Shown: piece after piece, positions 27,729-35,993 of the stretch
Layout: every line of letters starts with the position of its first letter
Position numbering within the stretch: the first letter of the stretch is position 1
NCBI RefSeq assembly: GCF_900095305.1
Contig: NZ_FMDO01000042.1
Location: 23,683-87,682 of the forward strand
DNA length: 64,000 nt
Source of the DNA: Proteiniborus sp. DW1
GTDB lineage: Bacteria > Bacillota > Clostridia > Tissierellales > Proteiniboraceae
Direction of reading: 5' to 3'
Translations under genes and position numbers: made by a program
The notes under the pieces: model-generated
The model's database searches: none
What the model was told of the DNA's origin: nothing
What the model saw: only the letters and a program-made list of their open reading frames with translations

Positions 27729-29867
27729 CTATGAAATTGCATGCTGCTTTTCTGTTTTTTTGTCTCTTAAGTATAATTCTTGATAATATGCGCAATTCTC
27801 TATTAGCTCATTATGATGCCCTACATCTACTATTCGTCCTTTACTCATAACAACTATTTTATCAAAAGCCTCAATATTGTAAAATCTATGAGCAATAACA
27901 ATAGATGTAGAATTTAACTTCAATAATAAGTCCATGAATTCCTTTTCAGCCTTGTTATCTAATGAGCTAGTAGGTTCATCTAAAAAGAGTAGGCTTGGAT
28001 TATGCACAATGGCTCTAGCTAAAGTAATTCTTTGACGCTGTCCTCCAGAAAAGTTGATACCATCTTCAGACAAAATTGTTTCTATTCCAATAGGTAACTC
28101 TTCTACAATCTTATCAATATTTAATTCATTAATTACTTCTAGTAATCTTTCTTCGGAAATTGTCCTGTGCAATAATATATTTTCTTTTATGCTCTCATTA
28201 AATAATTGAGGTTGTTGAAGTACTACACCTATGTTTCTATAGAAATCCTCATTCCTAAAGTTTTCTATAGGTATGTTGTCGAGTTTAATAGTTCCTTGTG
28301 TTGGATCATATAATCTACACAAAAGCTTAAGTAAAGTACTTTTCCCAGATCCACTTTCCCCGACTATGGCTACTTTTTGCCCCTTTTTTATATCTATGTT
28401 TATATCATATAAGACATAAGGCGACAATTTGTTGTATTGAAAATACAGATTCTCTATTCTTATATCTCCTTCAATTTTATCTATTTCCATAATTCCATTT
28501 TTTTGTTCCCTAGTAGATAATATATCAAATAGCTTATTAAAGTATATCTTCACAATTTCAATATCTGAATAAGAGCCTGCTAAAGACAATATAGGCGATA
28601 AAAATAACCCTCCCAAGGTATTGAAAGCTATTAAATTACCAATAGTAAGTTCTCCTTTTCCTATATAAACTCCTCCTATTAAAAACATTAAAGCAGGAAA
28701 CATCATCTGTATAGTTATTGGTAGACTACCGATAAATCCTGTATACTTAGCTTTCTTTTCTTCAAATTTCATTTGTGATAAAAAGCTATTCTTCCATTTC
28801 TCCAATACATGGCTTTCTACACCAAATGCCTTCAAAGTATCGATATTATTAACTAGTTCTGTAACTATGTTTTGTGTTTTTGTTGAATAGATAATCTGAT
28901 TTTGCTGAATAGACCTAAGAGCCCTAGTATATAACATAGATAGCATAAAAATAAAAAGGCCAACTAAAGATACTATTCCTGTCAATTTGATATTTATTCT
29001 AAGGAGTGCCACGATATAGATGATAGTAAAAATAAGATCAATGCTAACACTTACAACTTTTTCACTGAGTATTTGTCTAATATATGAATTGGAATTTATC
29101 CTAAATAGTAATTCACCTTTACTTCTACTTGTATAGAACTGTATTGGTACCTTCAGCAAATGATCAATAGTTTTACTTAACATGCTTATATCCATTAAGG
29201 TTTGTACTTTAACTACTATAATTGTACGAAATATACTCATTAGATAATATAAAATAGTCATGATAAAAAATTGTAAAATAAATGGATTAGTATTCGTAGC
29301 TTTCTCAATTAAAATATAATCCGTTAACTTTGCTATCATTTTAGGAATACCTATTGCAATTCCTTGCAAAGTAATAGATAGGATAATAACTAATAAAATA
29401 TAAGCTTTATTTTTCCTCAATTCATCTATAAAAAACGAGTATTTTTTACTCTTATTACGGACTTTTTTCTCTAGCTTACTTAACACAAGTAATGCTACAC
29501 CACTAAATGATTCGATGAATTCATTGTATGAAATTTTTCTTCTTCCACTAGAAGGATCGACTATTGTAATAGTTTCTTTGATTTTTTCAATTATAACAAA
29601 GTGATTTCCTTTCCAAAATGCAATAAAAGGAGTATGAGAATTTTCTAAAGCTCTCACATCATTAATCCTCACCCCCTTACTTTTTAGCCCAAAATCTTCT
29701 AATACCATAGACATTTGAAGTAAATTTAGACCCCCATTAGGGATACCATATTTTTCTCGAAGCTCACTCATGGTTATGCTATTACCAAAATAATTGAGTA
29801 TCATAGCTACACACACCATACCGCATTCACTATGCTCCATTTGTTCTATTACATCTATTTTTCTCAT
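27729..29867 (-). CDS. lanT: Lanthipeptide exporter with C39 leader peptidase (LanT, CylB-like)
   Basis: About 712 aa from ATG 29867. The N-terminal C39 cysteine peptidase (about 1-130) has Cys15 in EHSECGM, His89 in GNHFVII and Asp104 in IVDPSSG. Six membrane helices follow (about 155-425). The nucleotide-binding domain has Walker A GESGSGKST, signature NFSGGQRQR and Walker B LLFLDEPTSSLD. Such exporters cut precursors after a GG-type site during secretion. The ATG overlaps the stop of the flavin reductase gene (ATGA). Last gene of the operon, before a strong terminator. Closest functional parallel: CylB of cytolysin. Confidence 0.95.
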   Translation of the reverse strand: MRKIDVIEQMEHSECGMVCVAMILNYFGNSITMSELREKYGIPNGGLNLLQMSMVLEDFGLKSKGVRINDVRALENSHTPFIAFWKGNHFVIIEKIKETITIVDPSSGRRKISYNEFIESFSGVALLVLSKLEKKVRNKSKKYSFFIDELRKNKAYILLVIILSITLQGIAIGIPKMIAKLTDYILIEKATNTNPFILQFFIMTILYYLMSIFRTIIVVKVQTLMDISMLSKTIDHLLKVPIQFYTSRSKGELLFRINSNSYIRQILSEKVVSVSIDLIFTIIYIVALLRINIKLTGIVSLVGLFIFMLSMLYTRALRSIQQNQIIYSTKTQNIVTELVNNIDTLKAFGVESHVLEKWKNSFLSQMKFEEKKAKYTGFIGSLPITIQMMFPALMFLIGGVYIGKGELTIGNLIAFNTLGGLFLSPILSLAGSYSDIEIVKIYFNKLFDILSTREQKNGIMEIDKIEGDIRIENLYFQYNKLSPYVLYDINIDIKKGQKVAIVGESGSGKSTLLKLLCRLYDPTQGTIKLDNIPIENFRNEDFYRNIGVVLQQPQLFNESIKENILLHRTISEERLLEVINELNIDKIVEELPIGIETILSEDGINFSGGQRQRITLARAIVHNPSLLFLDEPTSSLDNKAEKEFMDLLLKLNSTSIVIAHRFYNIEAFDKIVVMSKGRIVDVGHHNELIENCAYYQELYLRDKKTEKQHAIS

Positions 29868-30592
29868 TTGCAAACACTCCTGTTATGCAACTCTAATAGT
29901 TCTTGAAAATTTTCACAATCAAGGTATCCCATTTTCTCCCAATAAAACCATTCACCATAATTAATATTGTGTTCCTTATACTTTAACATCATTTCTTTTA
30001 GTGTAATAAATAAGGAATCAAGTTTCGCCGTAAATTTAACACCTTGTTCTAAACAGTCAATAATAGAATACCCGATGATATTAGATGCAGCCTTCAGCCA
30101 CTTATGATCATAAAGCTGATCTGGATAATGTGAAGACGCATTATATTTAGTTACTACTTGACTGCCTAACGATGTCAGAACCATCTCTAAGTAATTTAAA
30201 GCTGTATTATGCCCATTTGACATGTTGGTAGACAATACTGCACTACCTTTGCCAGCGAACTTTAATAAATGTGTCCAGTAACCTAGACGGTCTATCAATT
30301 TCTTTAAATCACTGGATATATTATGAACATAGACAGGGCTTGCTAAAACTATAAAATCAGCTTCTAATAACTTATCCCCAATAACTTTCATATCATCATC
30401 CTTAATGCAATAGCCTTCTTTAAAGCAGATTTGGCACCCTTCGCACTCATCAATTGTAAAATCTTCTGGTTTAATAATTTCATATGCTGAATCATAATTA
30501 GCTGATACAAAATCCAATACACTCTTTGTAAATTTATAAGTATTGGATTCTATACCTCTTCTACTACCAATACAGGCTATAATCTTCTTCAT
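29864..30592 (-). CDS. Flavodoxin-fold NAD(P)H/FMN oxidoreductase, candidate LanJB reductase
   Basis: About 242 aa from ATG 30592 (SD GAGGTGG). N-terminal NADPH-dependent FMN reductase fold (KKIIACIGSRRGIESNTYKF, FIVLASPVYVHNISSDLKKL). A Cys motif, CEGCQICFKEGYCIKDDDM, resembles iron-sulfur flavoproteins. The gene lies between the second lanthipeptide precursor and the exporter. In carnolysin and bicereucin clusters a flavin-dependent LanJB enzyme in this role reduces dehydro-residues to D-Ala or D-Abu. Assignment to that role is from context and fold, not from a specific motif. The C-terminal 80 residues have no recognised domain. Confidence 0.75.
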   Translation of the reverse strand: MKKIIACIGSRRGIESNTYKFTKSVLDFVSANYDSAYEIIKPEDFTIDECEGCQICFKEGYCIKDDDMKVIGDKLLEADFIVLASPVYVHNISSDLKKLIDRLGYWTHLLKFAGKGSAVLSTNMSNGHNTALNYLEMVLTSLGSQVVTKYNASSHYPDQLYDHKWLKAASNIIGYSIIDCLEQGVKFTAKLDSLFITLKEMMLKYKEHNINYGEWFYWEKMGYLDCENFQELLELHNRSVCK

Positions 30593-30724
30593 AATCCACC
30601 TCACTTCTAAGCTTCACTGTTTTAGATTCAAATTACATTAATAATTTTAAGGTTGATAAAAACACATATTTGATATATATTATTGTTGTTGGTATCCTAG
30701 GTGCAGTGCAGGTTGTTTTTTTAA

Positions 30725-30913
30725 CTAATTATTTTCGCAAACCCAGAACGTTATTAGTAATGCACTACCTGCTGTTATAAGGAAACATGGTGGTCCTGAC
30801 ATAGGAACGACATCACCACATCCTTGTGACAAAGCCATTTCTTCAAGTGTTAGTTCTTCAAATGCTTTGCCAACGAAATTAGGATCATATTCAATCGAGA
30901 ATCTATCTTTCAT
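30725..30913 (-). CDS. lanA2: Lanthipeptide precursor, small subunit (CylLS-like)
   Basis: 62 aa. Leader: MKDRFSIEYDPNFVGKAFEE, then LTLEEMALSQGC. The FEELxLEEM box is the LanM-recognition type seen in cytolysin. After QGC comes GDVVPM, matching the GDVQAE hexapeptide of cytolysin, then the core from Ser39. Ser39-Cys43 (SGPPC) and Thr55-Cys59 (TFWVC) give two S/T-x3-C rings at core positions 1-5 and 17-21, the exact spacing of CylLS; Cys43 is followed by Phe as in CylLS. It differs in having Cys at the exporter cleavage site and an extra ENN tail. SD AAAGGATGG. Directly after lanA1. Confidence 0.93.
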   Translation of the reverse strand: MKDRFSIEYDPNFVGKAFEELTLEEMALSQGCGDVVPMSGPPCFLITAGSALLITFWVCENN

Positions 30914-30931
30914 AATAACACCATCCTTTCG

Positions 30932-31138
30932 TTAGCATTTCATTACAGAATACACAATTGTACTAACAACAACACCTGCGCTGCACCATCCGCTGCTTAT
31001 AGTAACAGTTTTTAGACAAGGTACTGAAGATGTTAGTGGATTTGCACCACCTTGAGATGCAGCCATTTCTTCAAGTGACAATTCTTCAAATGCTTTTCCT
31101 ACTAACTTTTCGTCATATATGCAATAAGTATTTTTCAT
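30932..31138 (-). CDS. lanA1: Lanthipeptide precursor, large subunit (CylLL-like)
   Basis: 68 aa from ATG 31138 (SD AAGGAGGATATT). Leader with VGKAFEELSLEEMAASQGG; a double-Gly site at 30-31. The core has three S/T-x3-C units: Ser37-Cys41 (SSVPC), Ser48-Cys52 (SSGWC) and Ser64-Cys68 (SVMKC, at the very end). CylLL has the same three-ring layout, with the first two starting Dhx-Dhx-x-x-Cys and the third not, and ends in Cys. Further Ser/Thr residues (36, 38, 44, 46, 49, 53, 59, 60) could stay dehydrated or be reduced to D-amino acids. The leader is about half identical to that of lanA2. Confidence 0.94.
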   Translation of the reverse strand: MKNTYCIYDEKLVGKAFEELSLEEMAASQGGANPLTSSVPCLKTVTISSGWCSAGVVVSTIVYSVMKC

Positions 31139-31192
31139 AATATCCTCCTTTTTTAACCTGCACTGCATCTAAGATACCAACTATATTACATT

Positions 31193-34100
31193 TTAAATGC
31201 TTAAAGTATATACATTTGATGTATCTTGTGGGCTTAATAATCTTATGTATTGATATGCAATTCCTGTCAAACCTGTAAATAAGCTTAAATTTGGTATTTC
31301 TGGCAATGAGTTCACATTATATTTTTGGTTTTTATTATAGTAATATAATATTGAGGATACTCTTTGATTCAATTTTTCATTAATTTCATTAATATCAATG
31401 TCTAAAGATAACTGCTTAATCAAATTCAAAAATTCAATATCTCCAAGATTACCATGGCAAATACAATCATCCCCCTTTAGATTCTCAGGAATGTTTTTAA
31501 TTATTTGAATTAAATCTCTTCTATAGATACTGTTAAATTCATATATTTCTGTATCTATTAGAGCTATACCCCATCCTGTAGCACCCCAGCACCATTTGAA
31601 TTCTTTAGACAAACCATATCTTTCTCTTTGTAAGTCAAATAGCTCAAGTGCTTTATGCTTATAAACAGAATTTTGAATATACTGATATGCTCTTAATAAT
31701 GAAGTTGCAATTCCTACACACCCATGTGCAAACCCTTCCTTCAACTCTTCTCTTTCCATCTCTTGCAATACAACTAAATTATCTGCTATCTGTCCTATTA
31801 GCTCTAAATATCTATTGTTTTTTGTAACCTTATATGTTTCGCATGTAAGTGCTAAAATTCCTGCCAAACCGCCAATCCAATCAAGATTTTTGATGTTATT
31901 CAGGTTTTCTTCCAAATCGTTCATTGCTGTATCTATGTATCTGGTATACTGTGAATGCCCTTGAAAGTTCAATTCAGATAGTACAGGAAATACTAAAGAT
32001 AATTTACCAGTATAAGCAGCAAAATTATAATTATATTTGGTATTAAAAACAACGGAATTAATAATTTTATCATAAGCGTTTTTATATCTCTGTTCATTTG
32101 TCAATTTATACAACTCTATAAAGAGTAATGCCAAACCTGCTTGGCCTGAATACAGACTCTCATCCATCGCCTCAACCTTCCAAGCATTATCAGACAAATT
32201 AATTGCTGGCCAAGACAGTTGATCCCTAGCTTCATAGCTCTTGCTAAGAATGTAATCTCCTATTTTCAATACTTCAGTCATTAGTGCATTAGAATTTTCT
32301 TTAACTATATTTACTAAAGGAACTCTCTCCTTTTTTCCTTTGTTATATTTTTCATCGTAAAGCCCTAAACAAACTTTTATTATAGAAAGCTCCCTATTGA
32401 TATCTTTTACAGATAAATTTTTTATTCTATTTTTTACCTTGTCAAATCCAGATATAGGAAAATAGTTTTTTATACTATTATTATGGCTATCAATTAAATC
32501 TAAAGAATTTGTAAGTGTATAAAATATAGGAATATCACCATAAATCAAGTCTTTATTTTCACTAATTGATATTTTTCTTTCCTTATGTGGAAATGCCCAT
32601 AAATTTTCCAGTAGCTTTTCTCTAAGGAGCATGTCCCGACAATATACGGGATGATTTGAGTATTTTAACAATGTGCCGTATGAGTCAGTATTCTTTACAA
32701 CTATTCTTACTTTCTTATTTAAAAAAACATTTAGGATTCCATCATCTGAAAGTATTTCATTTTTATTATTAATTATAAAATGCATAAAATCACAAAAACC
32801 GTCTAATATATCTTCTCTATATTCAATAAAGTCTACAGTTTCGTTTTTTAGTTTCGGTAGATTATTTGAACCTGGCCGTACATATTCAACATATTCATAT
32901 TTCATATCTATTGAATTTAAATTTGAAAGTGAAAGAATCTTATACGGTAACTTAATTTCCCTTCCATTTAATGCACTTATATCTATTCCCTTTCTATCTT
33001 TATCCATAAAAGCTATAGTAGGTAAAAGAGCTGTATTCTGAACAGAATTAAATATATAATCATATGCCACCTTACTATTAGCTGATTCAGGGACTTCATA
33101 CTGTCTGTCACTTTGTATTATCGTTTCTACATCAATTATAATAGGATATTCTCCATGAGCAATTAGATTTTCCAAATGAAGATCATTTGCACTTAAAATA
33201 TGAGCTAATCCCAAGATATACCCAAATCTTTTATAGTACTGTTTTATCTCACTAAATGATTCACATGGTAGCTGTTCTACAAACTCCTCAAATGAATAAT
33301 CTTCTTCATATATCCCCTTGTACGTTTTTATCTCTAAAAGACTACTTTTTTCATTAATCCATTCTATAAACAAATTAAATGACTCAGTTATAGAATGATT
33401 TCTAGGTTTATATACGACTTTATCATGATCAAAACTAAATATGATTACACTTCTTCCTTTGTCATGAGAATCTCCAGCAGAAAGTCTAATATCTGATAAA
33501 AAGTTTGAATTAGAATTTATGAATCCTAATTCAACTAGTCTAGTAAAATTCTGTTCTAATCTATTTAGTGATTCTTTTATAAAGTCAATGCTATAGCTTG
33601 TCCTTACTATCGATAATCTAGTGCACACAATATACCTTGAATAAAAACTATTAAATTCTTCAATGTTATTGAATCTATTAACTAAGTATTCAATAAATTT
33701 TTCTGAAGGCTCACTGCTAGGAAAATCAAAGTTTACCGCAAACTCATTCATATCAACTATAATAACTTTTGAAAAAATATTAATAATCTCTTCAACATAA
33801 GTTTGTATAATTTTCTGAATGACAACTTCTGATATTTTATATTTCTTGATAGAACTCATTATATTGTTTAGTTCTTTCTTATAATATAAGATAAATGGGT
33901 GGACAATATATGCAATATCCAATAAATCTGTAGATTTTATACTCTCAATGTCTTGGTAGTTAGATAAAATATCGTAGTATAGCTGTACCCATTCTTCTTT
34001 AGTTACTATTTCATTGATCTTCTCAGCTTCTTTTAGGGATAGTTCAGATAGACACTCATTAAATACTTCTTTAGAAAATCCCCTTGTTCTAAGCATAATA

Positions 34101-34243
34101 TCAAAATCATCATCCGATACTAAGTTCTTCTTTTGCTTCCACTTTTTAATATAGTTTTCTTTAGTAGGTTCCTTACCTATTATAGAATAGTAATATTTCC
34201 TTTCTTCCAAAGTTAAGCTATCAACTAAATTATCAAGCTTCAT
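31193..34243 (-). CDS. lanM: Class II lanthipeptide synthetase LanM
   Basis: 1016 aa, bifunctional. N-terminal dehydratase (kinase-like fold) with D258-x-H260, K279 in VVYKPR, D354-x-H356-x-x-N359 (SANDLHLENL) and D371 (IIIDVET). These line up with the residues shown to be needed in CylM for phosphorylation and elimination on Ser/Thr. C-terminal LanC-like cyclase with GFAHGCVG, zinc ligands Cys885 (KWCWGATG), Cys929 and His930 (ICHGNLGD). All catalytic residues appear intact. SD AAGGAGGTG. It lies just before the two precursors it is expected to modify. Confidence 0.96.
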   Translation of the reverse strand: MKLDNLVDSLTLEERKYYYSIIGKEPTKENYIKKWKQKKNLVSDDDFDIMLRTRGFSKEVFNECLSELSLKEAEKINEIVTKEEWVQLYYDILSNYQDIESIKSTDLLDIAYIVHPFILYYKKELNNIMSSIKKYKISEVVIQKIIQTYVEEIINIFSKVIIVDMNEFAVNFDFPSSEPSEKFIEYLVNRFNNIEEFNSFYSRYIVCTRLSIVRTSYSIDFIKESLNRLEQNFTRLVELGFINSNSNFLSDIRLSAGDSHDKGRSVIIFSFDHDKVVYKPRNHSITESFNLFIEWINEKSSLLEIKTYKGIYEEDYSFEEFVEQLPCESFSEIKQYYKRFGYILGLAHILSANDLHLENLIAHGEYPIIIDVETIIQSDRQYEVPESANSKVAYDYIFNSVQNTALLPTIAFMDKDRKGIDISALNGREIKLPYKILSLSNLNSIDMKYEYVEYVRPGSNNLPKLKNETVDFIEYREDILDGFCDFMHFIINNKNEILSDDGILNVFLNKKVRIVVKNTDSYGTLLKYSNHPVYCRDMLLREKLLENLWAFPHKERKISISENKDLIYGDIPIFYTLTNSLDLIDSHNNSIKNYFPISGFDKVKNRIKNLSVKDINRELSIIKVCLGLYDEKYNKGKKERVPLVNIVKENSNALMTEVLKIGDYILSKSYEARDQLSWPAINLSDNAWKVEAMDESLYSGQAGLALLFIELYKLTNEQRYKNAYDKIINSVVFNTKYNYNFAAYTGKLSLVFPVLSELNFQGHSQYTRYIDTAMNDLEENLNNIKNLDWIGGLAGILALTCETYKVTKNNRYLELIGQIADNLVVLQEMEREELKEGFAHGCVGIATSLLRAYQYIQNSVYKHKALELFDLQRERYGLSKEFKWCWGATGWGIALIDTEIYEFNSIYRRDLIQIIKNIPENLKGDDCICHGNLGDIEFLNLIKQLSLDIDINEINEKLNQRVSSILYYYNKNQKYNVNSLPEIPNLSLFTGLTGIAYQYIRLLSPQDTSNVYTLSI

Positions 34244-34259
34244 TTTGCACCTCCTTAAT

Positions 34260-35327
34260 TTATTTGTAAGTATTCCAAATAGCTATATATAGGTTTTTTT
34301 CTGTGCTTAACTCATTTTCGCAGTTCTTAAAGAAACTTTCATCATTTATATTCTTTAAAAATATATATTTTTCAATCATATTAATCTCAGTTTTTCTTAA
34401 TAAACTAGGGTTAAGAAATTCTAGAAAACTATTATTCATACTAGTATCTTTTATTATCAGGTTCATATATAAAATGAAGTAAAAAAACATATTTTGATTT
34501 TTATTCTTTTGTGTATTATGAGAATCGTGAGCATTTGTCAAAATCACTTTCTTAAAATAATCTACAGTATTATCATGCAAAACTGACTTTCCCAAAATCA
34601 AAGAACTCAAAATCAAAACAGAAATATTATATTTTTTGAAAATAGAACTTGAACCATTTTTAATCAAAAAATTGATTTCATCAGCCATAATTGTTGATAA
34701 ATATTCTAGATTATTTTTATTTATTTGAGATTTAGGCAGCATCAATTCTTGCATAATTGCCATTTGTGCAAAAAAAGTCATATCTCTATTCATACTGAAT
34801 GCATTTAGCACATCCCCAAGAAGTGAAGTTATGAGAATTAACAAGGAAATAATAAAAGATATTATCCAGATAACATGATTTGAGATTTTAAAGCAAAAGT
34901 ACATGAAAATCGTAATAATCAAGCTTACCAAAGGTCCGCCATATGATGTCATTAGTAATTTCTCTTTATACTTTTTGAGACTTAGTTTGTTACTTATATT
35001 ATTATCTGAAAAAGTTTTTAAAGTACCACCAACTTCTTTATATGGTAAATGAAATTCATATCTATGCAGAGTATTTTTTTTAGAAAAATGTATGTTTATA
35101 AATGATAAATATATTGCTGCAACATCCAATGATGCAATTCTTGCTGAAATGTAATGACCTAACTCATGAATATCAACTTGAATATAGTAAATGAAATATG
35201 TAATTACAGCATATAAAATGACCTTTCCAATATTCCTTAAATGGCCCATAGGATATACCATGTATATTAGAAGAGCTATACTAAGGAAAAGAAGTAATTT
35301 GGATACAAACCTAGATGATATTTTCAC
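34260..35327 (-). CDS. M50-like membrane metalloprotease, candidate CylI-type immunity protein
   Basis: About 355 aa from GTG 35327 (SD AAGGGTGA). Several membrane helices; the zinc motif HELGH is in IQVDIHELGHYISARIA near residue 57. The second half is hydrophilic and helical, with no recognised domain. Cytolysin immunity protein CylI is also a polytopic membrane protein with a site-2-protease zinc motif, so an immunity role is the best reading; a role in leader trimming is an alternative. Tightly packed in the operon, 16 nt before lanM. Confidence 0.8.
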   Translation of the reverse strand: MKISSRFVSKLLLFLSIALLIYMVYPMGHLRNIGKVILYAVITYFIYYIQVDIHELGHYISARIASLDVAAIYLSFINIHFSKKNTLHRYEFHLPYKEVGGTLKTFSDNNISNKLSLKKYKEKLLMTSYGGPLVSLIITIFMYFCFKISNHVIWIISFIISLLILITSLLGDVLNAFSMNRDMTFFAQMAIMQELMLPKSQINKNNLEYLSTIMADEINFLIKNGSSSIFKKYNISVLILSSLILGKSVLHDNTVDYFKKVILTNAHDSHNTQKNKNQNMFFYFILYMNLIIKDTSMNNSFLEFLNPSLLRKTEINMIEKYIFLKNINDESFFKNCENELSTEKNLYIAIWNTYK

Positions 35328-35342
35328 TCTTATCACCCTTAT

Positions 35343-35993
35343 CTAGATATTACTTGTATAATAAGTCCGCAATGACACCATATAGGATATGATAATGCAG
35401 CCTAAGCTAAAAACACCCAATAAAATTGTTAAATAGCTTGCTGACCATGTTATTGCAGTATTTAGAAATGTATGAACTAAATCATGATTGAAAATATAAA
35501 ATAAATAGCCTGCTAAAACTAGCAGCATCACAAACCCGTTCATCACTGTACTCGATGTATAGGCTATTACAGCAGTAAATGCAAATATTATGATGCCAAT
35601 AAATAATCCATTCAGAAAACTTAGTATTACTGTAGATAACACAGTCCCTTTCATCAGAATCAAAAAAATATTCAATATAACTGTACAAGCAATGCTAATT
35701 AACGAGATACTGAATACAGATAAATACCTACTAAGAACAATCTTTGCTCTACTTATAGGATAGGTGATAACTCTCTTGTCCACATTATACTTTCTGTCTA
35801 TTTCTCTTAAATCAATGCAGATTGTCATCATGGCTATAGGTAAGTTAACAGAGTTTATCATCATTTTTATAAATTCAACATTATCAACTAAAAATATTAA
35901 GAACAATAATGGGGCATATATAATCAGAACTTTTAAGAAGCTGACATTTTTTCTAGAATAAGCAATAAAATCTTTTATTATTAACCCTTGCAT
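35343..35993 (-). CDS. ABC-2 type permease, lanthipeptide immunity (LanE/G-like)
   Basis: A 216-aa protein with six predicted membrane helices. It starts inside the end of the ATPase gene (13-nt overlap; SD AAAGGAG). The pair probably forms a LanFE-type exporter that removes the lantibiotic from the producer's membrane. In the middle it has the ABC-2 membrane pattern RAKIVLSRYLSVFSISLISI. A single short permease suggests a homodimer. Confidence 0.85.
   Translation of the reverse strand: MQGLIIKDFIAYSRKNVSFLKVLIIYAPLLFLIFLVDNVEFIKMMINSVNLPIAMMTICIDLREIDRKYNVDKRVITYPISRAKIVLSRYLSVFSISLISIACTVILNIFLILMKGTVLSTVILSFLNGLFIGIIIFAFTAVIAYTSSTVMNGFVMLLVLAGYLFYIFNHDLVHTFLNTAITWSASYLTILLGVFSLGCIIISYMVSLRTYYTSNI

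Larger units (their letters stand above)
30688..31181. repeat. 27-bp inverted repeat flanking the two precursor genes
   Basis: The left arm is 30688-30714 (starts GTTGGTATCCTAGGTGCAGT) and the right arm is 31155-31181 read on the minus strand (starts GTTGGTATCTTAGATGCAGT). They match at 25 of 27 positions. They enclose lanA1, its SD, and lanA2, and nothing else. One arm lies between lanM and lanA1, the other 11 nt after lanA2. In the transcript the arms would pair along nearly their whole length (25 Watson-Crick, one G-U, one mismatch). See findings. Confidence 0.9.
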
